The notes beneath the pieces are model-generated. The model worked only from the letters and a program-made list of their open reading frames with translations, made no database searches and was not told where the DNA came from. Source: CAMEON01 sp045577755 (GTDB lineage: Bacteria > Bacillota > Clostridia > Oscillospirales > CAG-272). From it: a stretch of DNA of 13,815 nt. The position numbers were made by a program, and so were the translations under genes. Shown here one piece after another: positions 1 to 6,759 of this stretch. Numbering within the stretch: position 1 is the first letter of the stretch; each line of letters starts with the position of its first letter. The stretch is taken from contig JAZNJA010000094.1 in NCBI GenBank assembly GCA_045577755.1, forward strand, positions 1 to 13,815, written 5' to 3'.

Positions 1-111
1 CTCCGTATAGTCTAATCCCTCGCAGATCTCGGCTACCTTGAATACAAAATCATCTTCCGGAATACAAATCCCTAAATTTAACGGCAAAACTACTTGACTT
101 TTCTCTCTCAT
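1..111 (-). CDS. Transposase N-terminus (IS1182-like), cut by the window edge
   Basis: Only the first 37 codons are visible, from an ATG at 111; the gene continues past base 1. The peptide begins MREKSQVVLPLNLGICIPED and goes on with a stretch containing FKVAEICEGLDYTE. From memory this pattern (LPLNLGI, IPEDD, then an acidic helix) matches the start of IS1182-like DDE transposases of Clostridia; the catalytic residues are outside the window. A GAGG lies about 13 nt upstream of the ATG, which is long spacing. A promoter (159-187), a hairpin (174-218) and a 13-bp inverted repeat (111-123/158-170) precede it, a layout typical of an insertion-sequence end. The insertion lies just downstream of the nucleoside hydrolase stop. 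The family call is recognition from a short fragment and could be wrong at the sub-family level. Confidence 0.6.
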   Translation of the reverse strand, partial: MREKSQVVLPLNLGICIPEDDFVFKVAEICEGLDYTE

Positions 112-170
112 TGTTGTATAATTACCTCGCTTTCTTGTAGGGTTTTTGTAGCAATTAAATTATACAACAA
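111..170. repeat. 13-bp perfect inverted repeat around the transposase leader
   Basis: TTGTTGTATAATT (111-123) and AATTATACAACAA (158-170) are exact reverse complements separated by 34 nt. The outer arm contains the transposase -10 box. The inner arm touches the A of the start codon. RNA started at the transposase promoter would lack most of the outer arm, while RNA reading in from outside would contain both arms and could fold. Confidence 0.75.
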
Positions 171-187
171 AGCAAGCGGGTGTTCAA
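159..187 (-). promoter_or_regulatory. Sigma-A-type promoter of the transposase
   Basis: Read on the minus strand: TTGAAC (-35, 182-187), a 17-nt spacer, then TATAAT (-10, 159-164). Transcription would start near 152 and give a leader of about 40 nt before the ATG at 111. The -35 box lies in the stem of the hairpin at 174-218. Confidence 0.65.
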
Positions 188-218
188 GCCCTTTCGGTTT
201 TGAACAACCGCTTTTTTT
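174..218 (+). terminator. Hairpin with T-run at the insertion-sequence end
   Basis: AAGCGG-g-TGTTCAA (174-187) pairs with TTGAACA-a-CCGCTT (200-213), 13 pairs with one mismatch and a 12-nt loop. A run of seven T (212-218) follows on the plus strand, so it fits an intrinsic terminator in that direction. On the minus strand the trailing run is poor (CTTGCTTTG), so it would be at best a weak block to transcripts entering the transposase. Confidence 0.6.
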
Positions 219-268
219 GATTTTTGGGGGAGTTAATGACTCAGCCCCCTTTCTGTTCGTTGCGGTAT

Positions 269-1222
269 TTATTCCATTCTGCCCATAATATCGTCGATGA
301 CGTCCGCGACGGCGGTATAGTCCACCTTGGGGAGCAGGAAGGTCTGCTTCCCTTCCCCGTCTATGCGGTGGGAGGTGATCCCCGTATCGTCCACCGAGAC
401 TCTGCCCCAGGGGCGGTACTGCCAGTAGGCACCGGGGCGGACCGCCTCCAGGACGGCGGTGTGGTCCCAGCTGCTCCGTCCAATACCGCCGTTGTGGATG
501 CCGTAGGAGACGGCCACGGGATCGTGGGGAGCGGTCTCCCCCTTCCAGCCCTTCATGGTGACGATGTAGGTACCGATCTCGGTGGAGGAGTAGACCAGCT
601 CGCCCGGCCAGAGCTTGGCCACGGTCTGGGCGGCGGGGATGTGGTCGAAGATGTTCCACTCGGTGGTGACGGGGCCGATGTTGTTGACGTTGTCCGAGTA
701 GATGACCATGGGCCAGCCCTCGTAGAAGCGACCGCCCATGACGACGGTACGGGCTACCTTTTTGGTGATCAGGTCAATGCCGTTCAGGGGGGAAAACTCG
801 TCGGGGCCGCTGGTGACCAGGCGGGCGAGGTTGGCTTGATCGCCTACGGTGACGATGGTGACGCTTGCATCCTCGGCCTCGGAGAGGAGTCTGCGCAGGA
901 GGGCGAGGGAATCCTCGGGGCCTTCGGGAGTGCCGACAGAGGCGGCGGGGTAGCGGTTCCCGAAGGTCTCGCAGAGGGCCTTGGCGTAGGTATCGGGATG
1001 ATCGCGGGGCTGATCGTAGTTCAGGCCCACGGGGACGGGGCGGCCGTAGTAGGTATTGATGGCGTCCAGGCAACCCGCCACATAGGGGTGGTCGTAGCAA
1101 TGGATGGTAGCCAGCAGCTCGGCTTCGCCCTGATCACAGAGGCGGTGGAGGAGGCCGAGGGCACCCGCGTCGTCGCAGTCCCAGCCGATGTCGGTGTCGA
1201 ATATGATCTTGGGGGTGGGCAT
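269..1222 (-). CDS. Nucleoside hydrolase (IUNH-type N-ribohydrolase)
   Basis: This 317-aa protein is of normal length for the inosine/uridine-preferring nucleoside hydrolase family, which cleaves the N-glycosidic bond of ribonucleosides to base and ribose in the cytoplasm. The N-terminal metal-binding aspartate cluster is visible as FDTDIGWDCDDAGAL (residues 8-22; D9, D11, D15, D17, D18), a variant of the usual DTDxGxDDAxAL. Other family-like pieces are TIVTVGDQANLARL (122-135), VMGGRF (161-166), a TEWNIFDHIPAAQTV segment (187-201) and WDHTAVLEAV (252-261) near the usual C-terminal metal ligand. I chose the ATG at 1222 because AAGGAG lies 8 nt upstream; the frame also extends to a TTG further up without a ribosome binding site. 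There is no signal peptide. It follows the oxidoreductase gene by 90 nt in the same direction. True substrate unknown. Confidence 0.85.
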   Translation of the reverse strand: MPTPKIIFDTDIGWDCDDAGALGLLHRLCDQGEAELLATIHCYDHPYVAGCLDAINTYYGRPVPVGLNYDQPRDHPDTYAKALCETFGNRYPAASVGTPEGPEDSLALLRRLLSEAEDASVTIVTVGDQANLARLVTSGPDEFSPLNGIDLITKKVARTVVMGGRFYEGWPMVIYSDNVNNIGPVTTEWNIFDHIPAAQTVAKLWPGELVYSSTEIGTYIVTMKGWKGETAPHDPVAVSYGIHNGGIGRSSWDHTAVLEAVRPGAYWQYRPWGRVSVDDTGITSHRIDGEGKQTFLLPKVDYTAVADVIDDIMGRME

Positions 1223-1312
1223 GGTGGGGTCTCCTTTCGGGAAATCAAAATTCAAAACGCAAAATCAAGGTACGCGAAGGGGCTTTTTCGATTTGTTCAA
1301 TCGGCTCGGTCT

Positions 1313-2272
1313 TTATTTCCCCTTAGCCCCGTTGACCTCGGCGATGATATCGATGACCGCCTCCAGCTCGGTGGGGTGAATGACCTCGGGCTTCTTGCCC
1401 GCCTTGACGCAGTCAGCGAAGTAGCGCAGCTCGTTGAAGTAGCCGTCGGACTTGGGGATATAGTTCCCTTCCTCCACGCCGCTGGCCATGTCCATGGTGC
1501 CGGTTGTCCAGTCCTCCTTGAAGATCTTCAGGGTACTGCCGTCGAAATCCAGCACCGCCTTCTCAAACTGCATACGGAAGGTGGCGCGGAAGGGAACGGG
1601 GGCGTGGAACCAGGCTGATTCGCAGGCGATACGGATCTCCCCGAAGCGATAGACCGTATGGATGTAGTCCATACCGTGGAAGGCGTGCTCCACCGCGGGC
1701 TTGCCCAGGGTATAGATCAGGAAGTCCAAGTCGTGGATATGGAGATCGAAGGGGACCATGCCGCTGCGGTCGGGGTCCTGCATCCAGTTGTCCCAGCTGT
1801 TTTGGGGAATGGCGCCGATGCGGGTCATGGTGCCGCTGACAAGCTTGCCGAATCGGCCGCTGTCCATGCAGTCCTTGAGGTAAAGGTACTCGGGCCAGAA
1901 GCGCAAGACATGAGCCACCATGAAGAATTTGCCGTTTCGCTCGGCGGCTCCGTACACCCGTGCCACATCCTCACGGCGCAGGGAGATGGGCTTCTCGGTG
2001 ACCACGTGGATACCCCGCTCCAGGGCCTTGACCGCGTAGTCGGCGTGGAGATAGGTGGGGAGGGTGATATCCAGGATATCGAACTCTTCCTTCTCCAGCA
2101 TCTCATCAAAGTCGGTGTATTTGCGGGCGTTGGTGCAGCCGTCGAAGTGGTCCAGTCTTTCGGGGCGGACGTCGCAGATGGCTACCAGCTCTACGTCCTC
2201 CATGCGATTCCAGGCGAGGAGGTGGGCGCTGCTGATGCCGCCCATGCCGATCTCGGCTACTCGAAGCTTCAT
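1313..2272 (-). CDS. Gfo/Idh/MocA-type NAD(P)-dependent oxidoreductase
   Basis: This 319-aa protein has the full two-domain Gfo/Idh/MocA layout. The Rossmann start is VAEIGMGGISSAH (5-17) with the glycine-rich loop. The family hallmark EKPIS is at 93-97, with the lysine expected to act in catalysis. The catalytic-type segment PFDLHIHDLDFL (174-185) supplies D176 and H180. The C-terminal half continues with the usual beta-sheet region to an LEAVIDIIAEV helix. Family members oxidise or reduce sugars, inositols and their derivatives with NAD(P). The ATG at 2272 has AAGGA about 9 nt upstream. It is first in a probable two-gene unit with the nucleoside hydrolase (90-nt gap), which suggests handling of a sugar or nucleoside-derived compound, but the substrate cannot be read from the sequence. 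No signal peptide is seen. Confidence 0.88.
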   Translation of the reverse strand: MKLRVAEIGMGGISSAHLLAWNRMEDVELVAICDVRPERLDHFDGCTNARKYTDFDEMLEKEEFDILDITLPTYLHADYAVKALERGIHVVTEKPISLRREDVARVYGAAERNGKFFMVAHVLRFWPEYLYLKDCMDSGRFGKLVSGTMTRIGAIPQNSWDNWMQDPDRSGMVPFDLHIHDLDFLIYTLGKPAVEHAFHGMDYIHTVYRFGEIRIACESAWFHAPVPFRATFRMQFEKAVLDFDGSTLKIFKEDWTTGTMDMASGVEEGNYIPKSDGYFNELRYFADCVKAGKKPEVIHPTELEAVIDIIAEVNGAKGK

Positions 2273-2322
2273 GGTTACGTTTCCTTTCTACGGATAAAAA
2301 TTAATGGGGATGACGTTCACGT

Positions 2323-2381
2323 CCCGTCCTTCTCCCGGGTCCCAACGCTGTAGAGCCGCGAGGGACGCGATGGGAGACGGG
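2323..2381 (-). promoter_or_regulatory. 59-nt imperfect hairpin upstream of the oxidoreductase gene
   Basis: On the plus strand CCCGTC (2323-2328) and TCCC (2333-2336) pair with GGGA (2372-2375) and GACGGG (2376-2381), with a 4-nt bulge. GTCCC (2339-2343) pairs with GGGAC (2362-2366) inside. No T-run follows on the minus strand. It could be a factor-assisted terminator of the small gene at 2400-2687 or a leader structure. A GACGT-tc-ACGTC inverted pair at 2312-2323 adjoins it and could be an operator. I see no convincing promoter between 2273 and 2399. Confidence 0.4.
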
Positions 2382-2399
2382 AGCCTTCATCGTGTCGGT

Positions 2400-2687
2400 T
2401 TAGCCGGTCCACGAGAAGGAGGAATATTCGATCGCGCGCTCCCGACAAAAGCTTCGGAAGTCCGGATCTCTGAAGTTTTTTCCAAAGGCGGCCTCGATCA
2501 TTTCCCCCAAGGTGCCCCTGTATTCTTTTCGCAATTCGGCGACAAGTCTTTGGGAATTCTCCTCGTCCAGGCGGTAGGTCATTTCAAAATTACCGCCGCC
2601 GAATTGGGATACGCCGTAATCCTCGTACCCTATGCTGATCCTGCCATTGTCTTCGGTTACCCAGAAACCACTCGTTCCCTCGCGCAT
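2400..2687 (-). CDS. Small conserved-looking protein of unknown function
   Basis: This 95-aa soluble protein has no signal peptide or membrane segment. It contains FGGGNFEMTYRLDEENSQRL and then ELRKEYRGTLGEMIEAAFGK, ending in SSFSWTG. I have a recollection of similar short proteins in Clostridia genomes (a YGVSQFGGG-type beta part followed by an acidic helical part), but no named function. Two adjacent ATG codons occur. I chose the second, at 2687, because AGGAGG (2694-2699) is 6 nt upstream, whereas it is only 3 nt from the first. It has its own promoter at 2761-2789, placing it outside the importer operon, whose terminator lies just upstream. It may be read through into the downstream oxidoreductase pair. 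Confidence 0.6.
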   Translation of the reverse strand: MREGTSGFWVTEDNGRISIGYEDYGVSQFGGGNFEMTYRLDEENSQRLVAELRKEYRGTLGEMIEAAFGKNFRDPDFRSFCRERAIEYSSFSWTG

Positions 2688-2760
2688 CATACACCTCCTC
2701 AAATGATCTTACAGGCGGCGGATCCGTCAGGCCCCCCGTCTGTGTGCCGATTCCTTTTCT

Positions 2761-2789
2761 ATTATACCACCATCCGCCATATTTTTCAA
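2761..2789 (-). promoter_or_regulatory. Sigma-A-type promoter for the 2400-2687 gene
   Basis: Read on the minus strand: TTGAAA (-35, 2784-2789), 17-nt spacer, TATAAT (-10, 2761-2766) preceded by TGG, an extended -10. Expected start is near 2754, giving a leader of about 65 nt. It lies just downstream of the importer operon terminator. Confidence 0.75.
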
Positions 2790-2850
2790 TACCTGCGGGA
2801 CAAAAGGCCTCGAAAAGATGCGAAACGGAGCCTACGACCTCTCCCCAACG

Positions 2851-2892
2851 AAAAAAGCCGGGGCAACCGCACGATGTCATGCGCTTGCCCCG
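2851..2892 (-). terminator. Intrinsic terminator of the importer operon
   Basis: CGGGGCAA-c-CGC (2859-2870) pairs with GCG-c-TTGCCCCG (2881-2892), 11 pairs with one mismatch and a 10-nt loop. On the minus strand it is followed by GGCTTTTTT (T-run at 2851-2856). It begins 9 nt after the stop of the DUF3899-like gene, so it ends the oppA-to-DUF3899 operon. Confidence 0.9.
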
Positions 2893-2901
2893 ACCGGGGG
2901 A

Positions 2902-3321
2902 TCATACGTTGTAGAAGGTCACGTACCAGATAGCTGTGAGGATAACTCCGATGATCAGGAAGGAAAGGCCTGTCACAAGAATACTGCTGTTGTCGTGCTT
3001 CTTGGCCTCGCTGAGCTTACGGGCGCGGTAATCGACGTAGAGCTCGTGGCGGGCTCTTCCCATGGGGATGAACGCCAGCACCACGTTCCGCAGAACGAAG
3101 CCGATACCAATGAGGGCGCCCTCGCCGCTGACGAAGAGCATTCCCGCGAAGAGGGTCATCAGAATACCCGCGACGAAGAAGGCATCCGCCAGGATCTGGA
3201 GATTGACCGCCGTGCTGTCGGTGAAAAAGCCCTTGGACCAGATCACCAGAAACGCGATCACCGCCTCGACGCCGACACAAACGGCATATTTGATGAGTTT
3301 AACTTTGGTTTCCTGTTTCAC
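2902..3321 (-). CDS. DUF3899-like three-TM membrane protein, last gene of the opp operon
   Basis: This 139-aa membrane protein has probable TM segments at about 8-28, 45-65 and 113-135. The conserved-looking core is ADAFFVAGILMTLFAGMLF (45-63), a GEGALIGIGF turn (67-76), a basic loop with YVDYRARK (95-102), and a last hydrophobic helix. This arrangement matches my memory of the DUF3899 family, small membrane proteins of Bacillota with no established function. The start is a GTG at 3321. The ribosome binding site is weak, but the gene begins only 21 nt after the oppF stop and is followed directly by the operon terminator, so it is almost certainly co-transcribed and possibly translationally coupled. 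The position suggests an accessory role for the importer, but this is inference from location only. Confidence 0.75.
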   Translation of the reverse strand: MKQETKVKLIKYAVCVGVEAVIAFLVIWSKGFFTDSTAVNLQILADAFFVAGILMTLFAGMLFVSGEGALIGIGFVLRNVVLAFIPMGRARHELYVDYRARKLSEAKKHDNSSILVTGLSFLIIGVILTAIWYVTFYNV

Positions 3322-3342
3322 GGTAAATTTCCATCCGTCCTG

Positions 3343-4536
3343 TTACTGGAGCATCTCTCTGTACTTGGCCTCTTCCGCGTCGTTGCACCGCACGAAGTGT
3401 CCGGGCGCGATCTCACGGAAGGAGGGAGCGTCCACCGAATAGTCGTGCTCCGCGATGGGGTTGTAGACGATACGGACACGCTGCTTCTCATATACGGGAT
3501 CGGGCAGGGGGATAGCCGACAGCAGGGATCTGGTATAGGGATGCAGAGGATTCTTGAAGAGCTCGTCGGAGTCAGCCAGCTCCACCATCTTACCGAAGTA
3601 CATAACGCCGATACGGTCGGAGAAGTACTTCACCACCGACAGGTCGTGGGCGATGAACAGAATGGTCAGACCCAGATGCTCTCTGAGGTCGTTGAGCAGG
3701 TTAATGACCTGAGCCTGAATGGACACGTCCAGAGCCGAAATGGGCTCGTCGGCAATGATCATTTCGGGCTGCATGACGACGGCTCTCGCGATACCGATAC
3801 GCTGACGCTGACCGCCCGAGAACTCGTGGGGGTAGCGGTCCGCGTGCTCACGCACCAGGCCGACCGTCTCCAGGATCTCGTAGACCTTTTCGTTGATATA
3901 CTCCTGATCGGTGATACCGTTGATCACCAGACCCTCGGCGATGATATCGCGGACGGTCATACGGGGGTCAAGAGAGGCGATGGGGTCCTGGAAGATCATC
4001 TGGATCCGGGTGATCAGCTTACTCTTCTTGGCCACGCGGACGCGGTTCTTGAACTCTCTCTTGAGGGCCTTGAGCTGCTCGTCATCACCCTGGGCGGCGG
4101 CAAGCTTCTCGGCGTACTCGGCGTGAAGGGCCTTGACGAGGGACTCGGAGTACTGCTTGTCCACAGCCTTGCTGTCCAGCTTGGCGTTACGGATGAGCTC
4201 GCGGTTCTTGTCCACGATGGTCTTGTACTCGGCCTCGGTAATTTTCTTTTCCTCGAGGTCCTTCTTGGCCTGCTTGATGGCATCCTTATAGGAGCGGGTA
4301 CCCGCGCCGATGCGCTGACCCTTGAAGTATACGTTACCCGAGGTGATGTTATACAGTTTGATGATGGAGCGGCCGGTTGTGGTCTTTCCGCAGCCCGACT
4401 CGCCTACGAGGCCGAAGGTCTCACCCTTGTGGATCTCGAAGCTCACGTCGTCAACGGCCTTCAGGTCCTTGCGTCCCAGGCGGAAATACTGGCAGAGGTG
4501 CTCCACTTTCAACAATACTTCGCGATTATTCTCCAT
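3343..4536 (-). CDS. oppF: OppF/DppF-type ATPase with an insertion before the Q-loop
   Basis: This 397-aa cytoplasmic ATPase would pair with OppD to power the importer. All ATPase motifs are intact: Walker A GESGCGKTT (45-53), Q-loop Q183 in MIFQDP, signature FSGGQRQR (239-246), Walker B with D263/E264 in IIADEP, and switch H297. The family is usually about 320-340 aa. The extra length is a Lys/Glu/Ala-rich, probably helical stretch at roughly 78-172, where ordinary members have only 10-20 residues between the strand after Walker A and the Q-loop. At the C terminus, after VYNPIAEHDY, the block that normally holds three cysteines is shortened and absent; only the last (C384 in GHFVRC) remains. 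The start ATG at 4536 has GAGGAGG close upstream and overlaps the end of oppD by 11 nt, indicating coupling. Substrate assignment to peptides is by family only. Confidence 0.9.
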   Translation of the reverse strand: MENNREVLLKVEHLCQYFRLGRKDLKAVDDVSFEIHKGETFGLVGESGCGKTTTGRSIIKLYNITSGNVYFKGQRIGAGTRSYKDAIKQAKKDLEEKKITEAEYKTIVDKNRELIRNAKLDSKAVDKQYSESLVKALHAEYAEKLAAAQGDDEQLKALKREFKNRVRVAKKSKLITRIQMIFQDPIASLDPRMTVRDIIAEGLVINGITDQEYINEKVYEILETVGLVREHADRYPHEFSGGQRQRIGIARAVVMQPEMIIADEPISALDVSIQAQVINLLNDLREHLGLTILFIAHDLSVVKYFSDRIGVMYFGKMVELADSDELFKNPLHPYTRSLLSAIPLPDPVYEKQRVRIVYNPIAEHDYSVDAPSFREIAPGHFVRCNDAEEAKYREMLQ

Positions 4537-6757
4537 GGTTGCCTCCTCTTTCTTTCATGCGCTTGATACGCTCGGTAATGATCTTGGGGATCTCCACCTT
4601 GGGCGCGTTGGGATGGAGCAGCCAGGTAGCGGCATAGTGAGTGGGCGAGACCTCATACATGGGAGGCTGCATCTCGAAGTCGATCTCCATGGCGTACTTG
4701 TTTCTCTCGGCGAAGGCGTCTCCCACGGGGGGATAGATCATATTCGGGGGGGTGCCGGGGATGGCGTCCAGCTTCTCGTTGGTGTCCAGATCGGGCATGG
4801 AGGAGAGCAGGGCCCAGGTGTAGGGATGCCGAGGATCGTAGAAGACCTCCTCAGCCGTGCCGTACTCCACGATCTTACCCGCGTACATAACGGCGATTCT
4901 GTCCGCCATGTTGGCCACGACGCCCAGGTCGTGGGTGATGAAGATGATGGACAGGTTGTGCTCTCTCTTCAGCTTGTTGATGAGCTCCAGGATCTGAGCC
5001 TGAATGGTCACGTCCAGAGCGGTGGTAGGCTCGTCACAGATCAGGATATCGGGGTTGGCCGAAAGAGCGATGGCGATGACGATACGCTGACGCATACCGC
5101 CCGAGAACTCGAAGGGGTACTGTCTGTAGCGCATTCTCGCCTCGGGTATTCCCACCTCTTCCATAAGCTTGATGGCCTTTTCCTTGGCGATCCGGGGGGT
5201 GAGGGTATAGACCACCTGAGAGGCCTTCTCCTTGAGGTAGTCGATGATCTCGACACAGCGCTTATCGGCATCGAAGCTGTCAGCATTCGCCACGTCAGCC
5301 TCGAATCGGACCAGCACGCGGTTCAGGACAGAGACGATGGACTCGATCTGCACCTCAGGCTCGATGACCGACTTGGGAATGACCTTCCAGTCGACCTTCT
5401 TACCCTTGGCCAGCAGAGCCTCTCGCTTGGCGGTCTGGCGTTCGAAGCGGGCCTCCTCCTTGGGGTTGTTCTTGATATAGAAGAAGTACTTGTCCACTTC
5501 TCTCTCAAACGCGCCGCCGAAGGTATACGCCACGTTATCCTTGACCACGGCCAGGGGATCGATGGCGGCGAGGACGCACTTGGTCACGCTCTTGCAAAGA
5601 GCCTCGGCGCTCTGCTCGGTGAAGCCGCCTGCCTTGAAGAAGGCGATGGCCTTCTGCAGCTCCTTGATGGCGTACTTCTTGTTCTCCAGAGTCTTGTCGA
5701 AGGAGTACTGCACCGCGACCTTCTCCAGGGCTATGAAGGAGTCCAGGAAGTCCTTCTTCAGGAACTGGACAGCCATTTCGTTGGCCTCGTCGGCAGACAT
5801 CTTGCTCAGATCGGTCTCGGGGTGCTTGTAGACGTAGTAGCCGATGCGGAAGAAGTTGTAGCGGGGCTGATCCAGCATATCCCGGGCGGTCTCCTTGAGT
5901 GCCTCCAGAACAGTCACGGTCTCGGGGGATGCCTGCTTCTTGGAAGCGCCGGTCCCAACGATCTTCTTCACGGAATCCGAAACCTTGACCTTCTTCTTCT
6001 CGGCTTTCTTAGCCTTCTCCAGGGCGGCGGCATGAGCCTTGAGGACCTCCGCGTTTGTGGAAACGAAGTACTTGTCGTTGATCTCACCCAGTCTGCGAGA
6101 GATCAGCTTCAGGGTCGAGACCACGTCCACCTTCTGGTTCTTCTCGGTCATGAAGAGGAGATCCTCGATGGCCGCGATCATTTCCTCGGCAGCGGTACGG
6201 GCATCGTTGTAGCTGTTTTCCAGCTTAGTGGACTGAATGTTGAAGTCATCAAAGGTCTTGATGTACTTCTCAACATCCCCCATGGAAACACCGGTCACGG
6301 CGCGCTCGGACAGAGCGAGCTTCATTCTGCCGGACAGGGTAGCCAGCATATTGTTGAAGGTCTCACGGCCCTCCTTGCGGTTGGCCTTATTCTTCAGGAG
6401 CATGGCCTCGGTGATCTGCTTACCGATACGCATGATGGGGTTCAGGGAGGACAGAGGATCCTGGAAGATCATGGCGATCTTATCGCCGCGGAGCTTGTGC
6501 ATCTCCTCCTCGGGGATGCGGACCAGGTCCTGTCCGTCGTAGAGGATCTCACCGCCCTCGTGGATGGAGTTGACGGCGGAGATACCCATGATGGCCTTGG
6601 AGGTGACCGACTTACCCGAGCCCGACTCGCCCACGATGGCCAGCGTCTCGCCCTTGTAGAGGTCGAAGGAGATGTCGCGCACCGCCTGCACCTTACCGGC
6701 ATCCGTACGGAAGGAGATCCTCAGATTATTGACTGATAATTTGACTTCTTTATTCAT
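4526..6757 (-). CDS. oppD: OppD/DppD-type ATPase with a ~400-residue insertion in the helical subdomain
   Basis: This protein is 743 aa, against the usual 320-350. The ATPase is complete but split. Residues 1-124 carry Walker A GESGSGKS (43-50) and Q-loop Q99 (MIFQDP). Residues from about 523 onward resume with the normal KLMEEVGIPEARMRYRQYP stretch, signature FSGGMRQR (551-558), Walker B D575/E576 in LICDEPT, and H609. The insertion (about 125-522) is charged, rich in Lys/Glu/Ala and mostly helix-like, with a basic linker at about 247-275. No membrane segment is visible. The C-terminal PGTPPNMIYPPVGD region is recognisable, but the four family cysteines are replaced (about D680, N686, D693, T711). 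The start ATG at 6757 has GGAGG inside the end of oppC, 2 nt after its stop. The reading frame is open throughout, so I see no fusion or frameshift artefact. Confidence 0.9.
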   Translation of the reverse strand: MNKEVKLSVNNLRISFRTDAGKVQAVRDISFDLYKGETLAIVGESGSGKSVTSKAIMGISAVNSIHEGGEILYDGQDLVRIPEEEMHKLRGDKIAMIFQDPLSSLNPIMRIGKQITEAMLLKNKANRKEGRETFNNMLATLSGRMKLALSERAVTGVSMGDVEKYIKTFDDFNIQSTKLENSYNDARTAAEEMIAAIEDLLFMTEKNQKVDVVSTLKLISRRLGEINDKYFVSTNAEVLKAHAAALEKAKKAEKKKVKVSDSVKKIVGTGASKKQASPETVTVLEALKETARDMLDQPRYNFFRIGYYVYKHPETDLSKMSADEANEMAVQFLKKDFLDSFIALEKVAVQYSFDKTLENKKYAIKELQKAIAFFKAGGFTEQSAEALCKSVTKCVLAAIDPLAVVKDNVAYTFGGAFEREVDKYFFYIKNNPKEEARFERQTAKREALLAKGKKVDWKVIPKSVIEPEVQIESIVSVLNRVLVRFEADVANADSFDADKRCVEIIDYLKEKASQVVYTLTPRIAKEKAIKLMEEVGIPEARMRYRQYPFEFSGGMRQRIVIAIALSANPDILICDEPTTALDVTIQAQILELINKLKREHNLSIIFITHDLGVVANMADRIAVMYAGKIVEYGTAEEVFYDPRHPYTWALLSSMPDLDTNEKLDAIPGTPPNMIYPPVGDAFAERNKYAMEIDFEMQPPMYEVSPTHYAATWLLHPNAPKVEIPKIITERIKRMKERGGNHGE

Positions 6758-6759
6758 AC

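Noticed and set aside
224..1618. Long plus-strand open frame opposite the nucleoside hydrolase and oxidoreductase genes
   Set aside because: It is the antisense of recognised minus-strand genes in GC-rich codons, has Gly/Val/Asp-biased low-complexity sequence, and no family motifs.
2818..6736. Two long plus-strand open frames (582 and 804 codons) opposite the ATPase genes
   Set aside because: The sequences are His/Leu/Gly/Val-rich mirror products of the oppD/oppF codons. The minus-strand frames carry complete ATPase motifs.
4526..6757. OppD as an artefact of two fused or frameshifted genes
   Set aside because: The frame is open with uniform codon character. The two ATPase halves fit one complete domain, and the insertion boundaries fall inside one subdomain.
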